Assembly: GCA_016926755.1 (NCBI GenBank)
Contig: JAFGNZ010000093.1
Location: 1-34,472, forward strand
DNA length: 34,472 nt
From: Myxococcaceae bacterium
GTDB lineage: Bacteria > Myxococcota > Myxococcia > Myxococcales > Myxococcaceae
Direction of reading: 5' to 3'
Position numbers and translations under genes: made by a program. This document shows positions 1-8,154 of the stretch, in pieces. Under the pieces are notes generated by a model, which was given only the letters and a program-made list of their open reading frames with translations, searched no databases and was not told where the DNA came from. The stretch's first letter is position 1. Every line of letters begins with the position of its first letter.

Positions 1-330
1 GAGCAGCGACAGCGCCACGCGCGCCACGGGGATGCCCATCATCACCAGCAGGCCCACCATGGCAATGGCCCGCCCACGCGTAGCCAGCACGCCCTCCATG
101 ACGTCCGAGAGTCGGTGCGGCGTGTGAACCGGCCCCGTCACCCGCTGGAGCGCCTCGACGGAGGAGAAGTAGTCCGGATGGTGGAAGAACATCAGCCCCA
201 TGCCGCACACCACCAGCACCAGGCTCGCCAGCACGCCGTAGCGCAGCAGGTGGCTGATGAGCAGCTCCGGGCTCCCGGCCAGCGCTGTGGGGGCGGAGAC
301 CCTCGTCTCCAGCGTCGGCTGCATGCTCAT
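1..330 (-). CDS. DUF1634 family membrane protein (partial, C-terminus outside window)
   Basis: The minus-strand frame is open from an ATG at 330 down to position 1, giving 110 residues without a stop; the rest lies beyond the window edge. Two hydrophobic segments are visible at about residues 31-50 and 88-109, separated by a loop containing HHPDYF and HRLSD. This arrangement of short helices after a soluble N-terminus is what I recall for DUF1634 proteins, which are commonly encoded beside TauE/SafE permeases. The start overlaps the stop of the upstream permease in an ATGA, so translation is probably coupled and the two products may work together at the inner membrane. Function of the family is unknown. 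No other start with a better context is seen. Family assignment is from memory of the pattern, not from a search. Confidence 0.7.
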   Translation of the reverse strand, partial: MSMQPTLETRVSAPTALAGSPELLISHLLRYGVLASLVLVVCGMGLMFFHHPDYFSSVEALQRVTGPVHTPHRLSDVMEGVLATRGRAIAMVGLLVMMGIPVARVALSLL

Positions 331-1166
331 CCGGTCCACCCCTTGCGCAGCATCTCGAAAGCCACCCACAACAGCACGCCGACGAAGAGCACGCGCAGCC
401 ACCCGCTCCTGAGCTTCTTCAGGTAGCGCGAGCCGGCGAAGGCCCCCACCGTGACGCCCAGGCACACCGGGCTGGCGATGAACGGATCGATGTCGCCGCG
501 CGCGAAGTAGAGCCCCGCACTGGCCGCGGCCGTCACCCCGATCATGAAGTTGCTGGTCGCCGTGGACACCTTCAGGGGCAAGCGCATGGCCAGGTCCATG
601 GCCGGCACCTTCAGCGCGCCGGAGCCGATGCCCAGCAGCCCGCTCACCGTGCCCGCAACGTACATGAGGCCCAGGCCGGTGAGAGGACGGGTGACGCGGT
701 AGTCGACCTCGCCCCCGGAGTCCTCGTCGAAGTAGCTGCTGTGCAGCGCCAGCCGGTCGGCCAGGGCATCCGCTGGGACGGGAGCGTCCGCGCGTGCCCC
801 CAGCTTGCGCAGCATGGCCACGGCCGAGTACGCCATGACGGCGCCGAAGACGAGGTACAGCCCGCGCCCGCCCACGACTCCCGCGAGGAATGCCCCCGTG
901 AGCGCCCCCGCCGTGGTCGCCAGCTCCAGGAACATGGCCACGCGCAGGTTCGCCAGGCGCTCCCTCAGGTAGGCCGCAGCGGCGCCGCTGGACGTGGCGA
1001 TGACGGACACGATGGAGGCGCCCACCGCATAGCGGATGTCCACCTTGAGCAGCAGCGTGAGGACGGGGACCAGGATGAGCCCGCCCCCCAGCCCCAGCAG
1101 CGAGCCCAACAGCCCCGCGGCCACGGAGATGGCGAACACCACGGTGACGAAGAGGAAGGGAGTCAT
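327..1166 (-). CDS. TauE/SafE (TSUP) family anion permease
   Basis: 279 residues, close to the usual 250-280 of the TSUP family. It has the family's internal duplication: a glycine-rich first-helix motif near residues 18-36 (GLLGSLLGLGGGLILVPVL) and the equivalent GLLGIGSGALKVPAM in the second half (about 176-190), each followed by several hydrophobic helices. Members export or import small anions such as sulfite, sulfoacetate or other organosulfur compounds across the inner membrane; the substrate cannot be read from this sequence. The central loop (about 125-160) is acidic and cytoplasm-like. It is the first gene of a two-gene unit with the DUF1634 gene, overlapping it by 4 bp. I see no strong Shine-Dalgarno sequence before the ATG at 1166. 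Confidence 0.9.
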   Translation of the reverse strand: MTPFLFVTVVFAISVAAGLLGSLLGLGGGLILVPVLTLLLKVDIRYAVGASIVSVIATSSGAAAAYLRERLANLRVAMFLELATTAGALTGAFLAGVVGGRGLYLVFGAVMAYSAVAMLRKLGARADAPVPADALADRLALHSSYFDEDSGGEVDYRVTRPLTGLGLMYVAGTVSGLLGIGSGALKVPAMDLAMRLPLKVSTATSNFMIGVTAAASAGLYFARGDIDPFIASPVCLGVTVGAFAGSRYLKKLRSGWLRVLFVGVLLWVAFEMLRKGWTG

Positions 1167-1400
1167 CGCGAAAGGTGAAGTCGCCCCCTACCTTCCCTCT
1201 TTCTTCCTGGGGCTACAATCCATCAAGGTGCGCCTGAAGCATGGCCCCGCTCACCAGGACGAGGGCCGGGCGGGCCTCAGCTCCCGCGCTTGTCCTCACG
1301 CTCTTCCAGAGCTCCCATTGGCCTCCGAGGCGGGCGACCCTCTCGTCATCGCGAGCTGAATCGGAGATGCTACACCTGTCGCTAGGTCTCGCGAGGTGAC

Positions 1401-2573
1401 ATGAGCACGCCCAAGAGGGATGAGGCCGGGAACGTTCACCCTCGCCCGCAGGAGTCGAAAGTCCTCCCCGAGCAGGCCGTGGAGGAGCGCCTGCTGGTCA
1501 TCCTCGGGTTCACGGGGAGCATCCTGTTCGAGTTCGACGCGGAGGCCCGTTACACCGCGGTGTCAGCCCCCGCCGAGGAGCTCCTGGCCATTCCCCGCGA
1601 TCAGCTCCTGGGGCGCACCATCCCCGAGGTGGTTGGCCCCCAGGCGGCCGCCCCATTCCTCGAGCGCATCCAGAGCGTGCTGACCACGGGGCACGCCGAC
1701 CCCTTCGAGTACGACCTGGAGGTCCTCGGGGGACGCCGCTGGTTCCGGGCCAACGCGTTGATGGTGCCGCGGCGCCAGCACGTGCTCTTCCTGGTGCAGG
1801 ACATCACCCGGCAGAAAGGGCTGGAGCAGCACCTGCTGGAGTCGGACCGACTGGCGGCGCTGGGGACGCTGGCGGCGGGCGTAGCCCACGAGGTGAACAA
1901 CCCCCTCAGCTATGTCTCCTCCAACCTCAACTTCATCGCGGAGGGAATGGCGGAGATCCTCCGCCTCCTGGAGGAGACCGGCCGTGCACCTGACCCGGAC
2001 TGGCTGAAGCGCTCGGTGAAGGAGTGCGCGGAGGCGCTCTCCGAGGCGCAGGAGGGCACCGGGCGCATCCGGCGCGTCGTGGCAGATCTGAAGACCTTCG
2101 GGCGCGGCGAGGACCCGAGCGAGGGCGCGGCGAACGTGGTCCGGGCGCTCGAAGGAGCCATCAGCATCGCCAGACCCGAGCTCCGGTTCCGGGCACGACT
2201 GGTCAAGCAGCTGGGCGAGGTGCCGCGGGTGCGCGGCAGCGAGTCACGCCTGGGGCAGGTCTTCCTCAACCTGCTGATCAACGCGGCCCAGGCCATCCCC
2301 GAGGGGGCCCCGGACAAGAACCGGGTGGAGGTGCGCCTGCGCGAGGAGGAGGGGAGGGTGGTGGTCGAGATCGAGGACACCGGGGCGGGCATTCCTCCCG
2401 AGGTTCGCGAGCGCATCTTCGACCCCTTCTTCTCCACCAAGCCCTCGGGCATCGGGACGGGCCTGGGCCTCTCCATCTGCCACGGCATCGTCACCAGCCT
2501 CGGCGGAGAGATCTCCGTGGAGAGCACCGTGGGTCAGGGCTCCTGCTTCCGCATCCGGCTGCCGGTGAGCTGA
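1401..2573 (+). CDS. PAS-domain sensor histidine kinase (orphan)
   Basis: 390 residues with no transmembrane segment or signal peptide, so a cytoplasmic sensor. A PAS fold occupies about residues 30-140 (ends in the typical FLVQDITRQK), followed by a short coiled linker, a HisKA dimerisation/phosphoacceptor domain with the H-box HEVNNPLS (His163), and a HATPase_c domain with N-box (NLLINAAQAI), G1 (EDTGAGIP), F-box (FDPFFSTK) and G2 (GTGLGLSI). All residues needed for autophosphorylation appear intact. No response regulator gene is adjacent, which is common in myxobacteria. GAGGTG lies just before the ATG at 1401, supporting this start. The PAS ligand is not predictable. The downstream small membrane-protein gene is 84 bp away and may be co-transcribed. 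Confidence 0.93.
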   Translation: MSTPKRDEAGNVHPRPQESKVLPEQAVEERLLVILGFTGSILFEFDAEARYTAVSAPAEELLAIPRDQLLGRTIPEVVGPQAAAPFLERIQSVLTTGHADPFEYDLEVLGGRRWFRANALMVPRRQHVLFLVQDITRQKGLEQHLLESDRLAALGTLAAGVAHEVNNPLSYVSSNLNFIAEGMAEILRLLEETGRAPDPDWLKRSVKECAEALSEAQEGTGRIRRVVADLKTFGRGEDPSEGAANVVRALEGAISIARPELRFRARLVKQLGEVPRVRGSESRLGQVFLNLLINAAQAIPEGAPDKNRVEVRLREEEGRVVVEIEDTGAGIPPEVRERIFDPFFSTKPSGIGTGLGLSICHGIVTSLGGEISVESTVGQGSCFRIRLPVS

Positions 2574-2657
2574 TGGATCAGAGATCGGGATCGTCGGAGA
2601 ATGGCACGGTCCACCGGCCATGCGAGTGCCAGGTCGAGGGCATGATATTCTCCTCGC

Positions 2658-3059
2658 GTGCCCGAGAACGTTGCCCGCGGTATCGCCGGAGTCCTGCTGA
2701 TCGTCCACGCCGGGCTGGGGGCCTGGGCCCTCGTGGGCTTCATGGAGCTCGCGCTCCCGGAAGTCCCCTGGAAACGGGTGAGCAATCCCCTCTTCTCGCG
2801 ATCGATGCTGCTCCTGCAGTGGAGCTTGATCAGCGTGGCCGCGACGGCGTTCATCGCCGGCTACCTCGGTCGCTGGAAGCACACGCCCATGGCGATGCTG
2901 CTGGTCTACTCGGCCATGGCGCTGGTCTGCGCGTATCAGACGTTCTTCATCCTGACGAACGCCTCCCGCTTCCGCGCGATGGCCATCGAGTACACCGAGT
3001 ACGCGGTCATCTTGCTGTTCTTGTTCCTCTCCCACCCCATGCGCCTTCGCTTCTCGTGA
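2658..3059 (+). CDS. Small four-helix membrane protein of unknown function
   Basis: 133 residues starting at a GTG. Four hydrophobic stretches are visible at about residues 8-28, 48-68, 76-96 and 109-127, with short charged loops (PWKRVSN after helix 1, GRWKHTP after helix 2). I do not recognise the family; the size and topology resemble small DoxX-like or DUF-type inner-membrane proteins, but no diagnostic motif is present. It lies 84 bp behind the histidine kinase on the same strand and ends 27 bp before the stop of the convergent flavoprotein gene. The reading frame has coding-like third-position GC and no competing long frame that encodes a recognisable protein. Confidence 0.65.
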   Translation: MPENVARGIAGVLLIVHAGLGAWALVGFMELALPEVPWKRVSNPLFSRSMLLLQWSLISVAATAFIAGYLGRWKHTPMAMLLVYSAMALVCAYQTFFILTNASRFRAMAIEYTEYAVILLFLFLSHPMRLRFS

Positions 3060-3086
3060 CTGCTCGCAACGGTGTCCGCGCTGGGA

Positions 3087-4301
3087 TCAGGTGCGGCACG
3101 CCGCGGGATGCCCGGCGAAGAGCTCGCGCCCGTTCGCGAGGATGCGCTGGAAGATCAGCGCGTCTTCCTCATCGGGAGTGACCGACTCGTTTCCCGACTG
3201 CACGGTCCCGCCCACGACGATGTCGTCCTGGCGGCAGAACACGTATGAGATCACACGGTTCGCACACCCCCCACTGAAGAAATAGAACTGCTTGGGCAAG
3301 GTCTTCCGCAGGATCACCAGGTGCCCGCGCTGCGCGACGAGGTTCTCGTCGCCAAACAGCTTCTTCGCACCATACCCCGTGCAGTTGATGATGATGTTCT
3401 CGGGGAGGGACATGACATCCTTCCTCGACTCGAACAGCCTCTGCTTGAACTGCACCGAGGCCTTCACGAGGTCCGCGGTCAGCTTTGGAAGCAGGAGGGT
3501 CGGGTTCATCAGCCAGTTGCTGTACTCGCGGCCGACCGTGGTGAGCTTCTCGAAGGGGAGCGTTCCTCTTCTGTGCACGGGAACCACATCATGCGGCGTG
3601 AACTCGTCAAAGGCCTTGATCCCGTGGTCGAGCGTGTAGTTCTTCCGCTCCGCGACCCCGAAGAGGGTCCGTTGCCCCGAGTTCTGGATCTCGACGATCC
3701 GGTCGCGAGACCTTCGCAGATACAGCGCCAGGAGGCGCTTCTTCTCCTCGCTTCGATACTCATGGATGACCCCCGACGGTTCGAACTGCCCGCCGGCCAG
3801 GAACGACGTCGTCGACCGGACGTCGAGATCCCTCGCGTAGATACTCAGCGGCAGGGTCGGCCACTTGCGGCGCAGCTCGGTGGCCACGGTCAACCCGATC
3901 ACCCCAGTGCCCAGAACCGCGATGGATGGGGTCTCCCGAGCCTGCCGCAACCTCACCAACAGCTCCTCGACCATCTCGGTGACGATGCTGGCGCAGCCCC
4001 AGCTCAGGGTGATCCCGCCTCCTCCGTGGCCATAATTGTGGACCAGATACTTCTTCCCGGAGGAGGTCTCGATGGGCTGCTCTTCGAGCGCGAGGCGTAC
4101 CCCTCCTCTTCGATGGGGTCGAATGCCGATCAGGTGCGGCGCGGTCTCACGCAAGAGAGAGAAGTCCGGGCTCGGCAGGATCTCTCCATTGCGCAGGTGA
4201 CTGGGGCGCGCGGCGAATGCCGGAAAGGCCGCGCCGCCGGCCACGGCGAGGGTCCCCTGCAGGAAGCGGCGTCTCGAGAAGGGCAAGGTGGTATCGGTCA
4301 C
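3087..4301 (-). CDS. Tat-exported, circularly permuted D-amino-acid-oxidase-like FAD oxidoreductase
   Basis: 404 residues. A twin-arginine signal (SRRRFLQG, residues 9-16) precedes a hydrophobic stretch ending in AFA at about 30. The D-amino-acid oxidase signature LVHNYGHGGGGITLSWGCA sits at residues 86-104, preceded by IRPHRR (60-65), which matches the segment bearing the substrate-carboxylate Arg (Arg283 of pig DAAO). In known DAAOs both lie at the C-terminus. Here the FAD-binding Rossmann motif GTGVIG follows at 131-136, then INCTGYG at about 305, and the chain ends at VVGGTVQSGNES and a helix, which in DAAO immediately precedes the Arg segment. The order is therefore a circular permutation. 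The length minus signal (~374) fits one complete oxidase domain. Expected chemistry: oxidative deamination of an amino acid or amine to a 2-oxo acid with H2O2, probably in the periplasm. It starts 9 bp after the decarboxylase gene. Substrate unknown. Confidence 0.85.
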   Translation of the reverse strand: MTDTTLPFSRRRFLQGTLAVAGGAAFPAFAARPSHLRNGEILPSPDFSLLRETAPHLIGIRPHRRGGVRLALEEQPIETSSGKKYLVHNYGHGGGGITLSWGCASIVTEMVEELLVRLRQARETPSIAVLGTGVIGLTVATELRRKWPTLPLSIYARDLDVRSTTSFLAGGQFEPSGVIHEYRSEEKKRLLALYLRRSRDRIVEIQNSGQRTLFGVAERKNYTLDHGIKAFDEFTPHDVVPVHRRGTLPFEKLTTVGREYSNWLMNPTLLLPKLTADLVKASVQFKQRLFESRKDVMSLPENIIINCTGYGAKKLFGDENLVAQRGHLVILRKTLPKQFYFFSGGCANRVISYVFCRQDDIVVGGTVQSGNESVTPDEEDALIFQRILANGRELFAGHPAACRT

Positions 4302-4310
4302 GGTTCTCTC

Positions 4311-6116
4311 TCACGCCTCACGGAGCACGGATGGAACGTCGCGCGGCTGGATGAGCGCATGGATGAGGACGGGCCCGGGGGAGTCCTTCGCGTCTGCCAA
4401 CAACTGCCGGAGCTCGGGCAACGCGCCCACCGTCTTCGCAGCGCTGAAACCGAGGGACTTCGCCAGATCGGCATAGCTCCAGCGGTTCAATGCCAGGTAG
4501 GGCTTCAGCGGCGTCGCTGTGTCACGGAAGAAGCGAGGATCCAGGAGCCACTGCTCGATGCCGTAGGTGCCATTATCGAGGACGATGACAATGGCTCGTA
4601 GCTTGCGCCGCGCCATGGTCGACAGACTTTGCGCGGTCATCTGAAACCCGCCATCACCGCAGATGACCAGCGGGCGCCTGTCCTGGGCGAGGCCTACGCC
4701 AACGGCGGCCCCTACCGAGTAGCCAATGGCTTGCCAGACCGCATTGCACACGAAGCCTTTTCGGCCGGTGATGTTCAACTCCGCCGCCGGATACATGCTG
4801 AGGCTGGTATCGGTGATGGCGATGAAGCGCTCATCGAGGAAGCCGCTCACCTCCTCGAGCACCTCATCGTAGGTCAAGCCCTGCTCGGCCATCGCGCCCG
4901 GGGCCACCGGCGCCGCCGGGGCCGAGGCTCGCCTCTGGCGGAATGAGGGGCCGGGGAGCCGTGTCCGCTCGTGGTGCTCCGGCTTCGGCTGCCATGGCTG
5001 ACGTTGCAGCTCGGCCAGGAGTGGCGCCAGGGTCGCTTTGACCGCGGGCCCACGCCCCACCCGAGCGGACTGATTGGCGATCAGGATCAGCTTGTCACGC
5101 CCCTGGGTGACGAGCCCCCGGTATTGCCGCCCCATGACACAGCCGATGGCCAGCAGTGCATCCGCTCCCTCGATGATCTTCTTCACCGAGGGCACCGCCC
5201 GCGCCCCCCCGTAGACCCCGACGAACCCCGCCGTCTGCTCGGGGATCACCGATTTGGCCAACATCGTCGTCGCCCATGGGAGGCTGAATTTCTCGACCAA
5301 TGCGGCCACGGCATCCTCCAAGCCGTACCGCTGGTTCTCGATTCCAAGCAGCAGCGCCGGCCGTGATGCCGTGCGCAGCCTTTCGACGATCTCGGCCGCG
5401 AGCCGGCTCTCCTGGCCGGAGGGTGCAATGGTTACGTCCAGCGCGCTGCCCGGTGCTGGGCACCGCGCGTCCCAGATGTGCTTTGCGATCTCGATATAGA
5501 CCGGCCGCTGGGACTTCAGCGCGGTTCGAATGGCCGTGTCGACGACCCTCGGCACGTCTGACGCCTTCTCAGCGCGGTCTGCATACTCCGTTACCTCTCG
5601 GAAGATCGAGAGGTCCGTCTTCTCGCGACCGGTCGAGTGGCTGAAGAATGTGCCGAACTCTCTCTGAAGGCGAAGGTCCTCGGAGCTGGGCCCCCCGTTG
5701 ACGATCACCACCGGGCTGCGCTCGGCGTAGGCCCCGCCAATGGCGGGAAGCAGGCTCATGGTGCCGACGCCGTAGGTCACCGCGACCGCCCCCAGGCCGC
5801 GCATGCGCGCGAAACCATCGGCCGCGTAGCCCGCCTCGAGGTCGCTGCTGTTCACCACGACAGCCATCTCTGTGTCCCTGGCCGCGGCGAAGAGCGGATC
5901 ACAGGTCGCGCCCGGCACGCCAAACAGGATGTCCACGCCGTGCTGGCTCAGCCTGGTGAGGATGTACTTCGCGACCGTGGTGGGCGCAGTCCCGGGTTGA
6001 GCCGTGGCGGCATTGAGCGCGGTCCCTGTCAACACTCCCGCTGCGCCCGTCAGGGATACTGCGGAGACCTGGAGGAACTGCCGCCTCGAGATTGACCCCG
6101 GCTCATCGTCGCTCAT
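4311..6116 (-). CDS. Tat-exported thiamine-diphosphate-dependent 2-oxoacid decarboxylase-like enzyme
   Basis: 601 residues from the ATG at 6116, chosen over the ATG at 6128 because GGAGGCG lies at ideal spacing before it. A Tat signal (SRRQFLQ, 10-16, then a hydrophobic stretch to about 39) precedes a full pyruvate/indolepyruvate-decarboxylase-type enzyme: PYR domain with GVPGATCDPLF (67-76) and DLEAGYAADGFAR (92-104), a middle domain, and a PP domain with the ThDP-Mg motif GDGG (487-490) to LDNGTYG (513-519). The usual catalytic Glu of the PYR domain (in NELN in relatives) is Asp92 here, with Glu94 two residues on; of the HH pair of decarboxylases only the second, His160, remains. Likely reaction: decarboxylation of an aromatic or branched 2-oxo acid to an aldehyde. 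It sits between the CotH-like gene (24-bp gap) and the permuted oxidase, whose product would be its substrate class. Confidence 0.85.
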   Translation of the reverse strand: MSDDEPGSISRRQFLQVSAVSLTGAAGVLTGTALNAATAQPGTAPTTVAKYILTRLSQHGVDILFGVPGATCDPLFAAARDTEMAVVVNSSDLEAGYAADGFARMRGLGAVAVTYGVGTMSLLPAIGGAYAERSPVVIVNGGPSSEDLRLQREFGTFFSHSTGREKTDLSIFREVTEYADRAEKASDVPRVVDTAIRTALKSQRPVYIEIAKHIWDARCPAPGSALDVTIAPSGQESRLAAEIVERLRTASRPALLLGIENQRYGLEDAVAALVEKFSLPWATTMLAKSVIPEQTAGFVGVYGGARAVPSVKKIIEGADALLAIGCVMGRQYRGLVTQGRDKLILIANQSARVGRGPAVKATLAPLLAELQRQPWQPKPEHHERTRLPGPSFRQRRASAPAAPVAPGAMAEQGLTYDEVLEEVSGFLDERFIAITDTSLSMYPAAELNITGRKGFVCNAVWQAIGYSVGAAVGVGLAQDRRPLVICGDGGFQMTAQSLSTMARRKLRAIVIVLDNGTYGIEQWLLDPRFFRDTATPLKPYLALNRWSYADLAKSLGFSAAKTVGALPELRQLLADAKDSPGPVLIHALIQPRDVPSVLREA

Positions 6117-6140
6117 CTTCGCCTCCATCCGCCGAATCTT

Positions 6141-7427
6141 CTAGGGGAGCTGCTGCTCCAGCAGGCGCCACCGTGCATGGACCCACTGACGGAGGTACTC
6201 TATCTCCTCATCGTACGTCGTGAAGTCGGTGCGGCGGCGCCACCGCCTGAAGTCGCGGTAGGCCTTGCCCCAATGGGCCTCGTCGCGCCGCGCCGCGGCG
6301 GCCAGCTCCCGCGAGTACTGTTCGATGAGCCCAAGCACCTCCTCCTCGCGGAGCTCGCCGCGCAGCAAATCCCGGTAGCGCTCGCGCATCGGCCCGGCGA
6401 TGGAGGGGTCGGCCAGCATCCTCGCGAAGAGCAGATTGCGGTCCGAGAAGTCGGAGAGGAGCTCCGGAGCAATCCGCCAGGTGTTCCACGCCTGGCCGAA
6501 GCTGGTATCGAGATCCCAGGGGATGAAGCGCCACAGCCCTTCCGCTCCAGGGGCGCGGTAGTGGTAGGCGTTCTTCGACACCGAGTCGTTCGTATGGACC
6601 AGCGTCGCGAAGATCCACCAGTCCTCGTAGTCGCGCGTCTCCATCCATGAGCCCCGCTCCGCCCGAAAGGTCTCCGCGTCCGCATCGGCCACGAACTCCG
6701 TGAACGCGAGGATGCTCTCGTAGGCCCCACGCCCGCTCCTGGGCTGGCCCTCCTTCTTCTCGAAGCCGGCCGTCAGAGAGGACTTGAGCGAGCCCTCGAG
6801 GGTGTGACGTGAGAAGTTGGCCTCGAAACCGATGGCCTTGAAGAGCTCCCCCTCCGCGTCCAGCCCTTGCGCCGCCAGCAGCTCCCCGTCGACGTGGTCG
6901 GCGACCGTGTACAGGCCCCAGTACTTCCCGTTCAGGTAGAGGATCGCGCTCCCGGTCTTCACCTGGAGGTGCTCCGGCGACATGCGATTCCACAGCGTGA
7001 AGGCGAGCCTCGACCGCAAATACGAGTTGTCATTGAAGGGGCTGATGAGCACCAGCTTGCGCCGGCCGGTGAAGCCGGCGTCGAGCAGCGGATCTTCGAA
7101 GCGCGCGCTGGGGGGGAACGTGAGGGTGTAGCTGCGCTTTGGAAAGGCGCGGGAGGTGTGCCCGCGGAGCTTCGCCTCCACCGAGGAGCAGCGGCCCCAG
7201 GAGAAGAGCCGCGCCGGCTGGTCACCATCCTCCTCCGGCAAGGAGGGCGCGAAGAAGAGGTGGAAGACGGGCAGTCCGTCTTCCTCTGCGTGGAGGGCGC
7301 TGGACTCGAGCTCCTCGCACCCTGGCAGGGAGTCACTCCATCCGTTCATGACCTGGCAGGCCGAGAGCACCCCGCAAGCCATTCCCGTCAGCAGCCAGCT
7401 CGCGATGCGCCGGCCTCTCCATGCCAT
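6141..7427 (-). CDS. CotH-kinase family lipoprotein
   Basis: 428 residues with a classic lipoprotein signal: positively charged N-terminus, hydrophobic core, lipobox LSAC with Cys24 followed by Gln, so likely outer-membrane anchored. The mature part carries the CotH-family hallmarks: RGHTSRAFPKRSYTL (about 89-103), NGKYWGLYTVADHVDG (about 165-180) and the acidic motif FIPWDLDTSFG (about 297-307). Family members are atypical kinases first known from spore-coat proteins, phosphorylating extracytoplasmic proteins; many bacterial lipoprotein members are uncharacterised. GGGGAGGAG precedes the ATG at 7427. It leads a three-gene minus-strand unit with the exported decarboxylase and oxidase, but how the three relate functionally is not evident. 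All three products are predicted to leave the cytoplasm. Confidence 0.88.
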   Translation of the reverse strand: MAWRGRRIASWLLTGMACGVLSACQVMNGWSDSLPGCEELESSALHAEEDGLPVFHLFFAPSLPEEDGDQPARLFSWGRCSSVEAKLRGHTSRAFPKRSYTLTFPPSARFEDPLLDAGFTGRRKLVLISPFNDNSYLRSRLAFTLWNRMSPEHLQVKTGSAILYLNGKYWGLYTVADHVDGELLAAQGLDAEGELFKAIGFEANFSRHTLEGSLKSSLTAGFEKKEGQPRSGRGAYESILAFTEFVADADAETFRAERGSWMETRDYEDWWIFATLVHTNDSVSKNAYHYRAPGAEGLWRFIPWDLDTSFGQAWNTWRIAPELLSDFSDRNLLFARMLADPSIAGPMRERYRDLLRGELREEEVLGLIEQYSRELAAAARRDEAHWGKAYRDFRRWRRRTDFTTYDEEIEYLRQWVHARWRLLEQQLP

Positions 7428-7566
7428 GTCTCCTCCCCTGGCCGTGGAAGGTAGCCACCGCCGGGAGAGGCGTCAGCCCCCTCTCCGGGGCAGCGCTCTC
7501 CACGGGGGCCGCCGAGGAACGAGCAGGCAACCAGGCGCCTGGCCCCCGGCCCTGGAACGGACGGGG

Positions 7567-8154
7567 CTACACTTTCTGATGGGTGATCAGCGCCGTGATG
7601 TCGAACCAGACCTCCGAGCCGTCCTCGCAGGCCATGAGATCGAAGTGGCGCCCTTCCCTGCTGACCAGGCTCTGCAACTTGCGCGATTTGTTCAGGTGCC
7701 TGAGCACGTCGAATTCATCCTCGACGTGGGTCACGGGGTATGGCCGCTCCGGCGTGCCGTCACCGCTCGCGAGCAGCCCTTGGAGGCAGGCCTCCGCGAG
7801 CTGGAGCTCAAACTGGGCCGTCTTCTCGTCGCCGAGGTGCTTTGCCGTGAGGCACGCGAGCTGGTGCACGGCGGGGCTGAGCATCCAGTTGGGCATCATC
7901 TCGCGCAGCTTCTGTCGGATCTCCTCGTAGCGCTTCTCCTGGTAGAGCACCTCCAGCGACTTGAGATCGTCGGAGTATGGAGCGTATTCGGGGTGATCGG
8001 TGATGAGCGTGTGAAGCGCCCGGTACGTCGCCTCACCGGGTTTCACGACGAGTGCTAGGAGCGCCTGTTGCATCTTCCTGTCTTCCTCCTGGGGAGCAGC
8101 CAGCTCGAAGCCTACCGTCTCGCCGGGCTCGGGCTCCTGAAAATGCTCGATCAA
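7567..8154 (-). CDS. DUF4919-like protein, translationally coupled to sppA
   Basis: 195 residues if translation begins at the TTG at 8154, which overlaps the sppA stop as TTGA and has GAGGTGA 6 nt upstream inside the last sppA codons. A longer frame reaches 8454 but that extension is antisense-like, alternate-frame translation of sppA. An internal Met (codon in RKMQQ, residue ~28) is the other possible start. The N-terminal half is helical and TPR-like (ending near residue 125); the C-terminal half has SGDGTPERPY, HVEDEFDVLRHL, LQSLV and EVWFDIT, which resembles the ending of DUF4919 proteins as I remember them. No signal peptide is visible. Function unknown. Its coupling to sppA suggests co-expression, not necessarily joint function. 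Confidence 0.7.
   Translation of the reverse strand: MIEHFQEPEPGETVGFELAAPQEEDRKMQQALLALVVKPGEATYRALHTLITDHPEYAPYSDDLKSLEVLYQEKRYEEIRQKLREMMPNWMLSPAVHQLACLTAKHLGDEKTAQFELQLAEACLQGLLASGDGTPERPYPVTHVEDEFDVLRHLNKSRKLQSLVSREGRHFDLMACEDGSEVWFDITALITHQKV

Noticed and set aside
3087-6128. Slightly lower GC in the exported oxidase/decarboxylase genes as a sign of recent transfer.
   Set aside because: Only a few lines were hand-counted (about 62%); the difference is mild and no mobile element or boundary repeat is visible.
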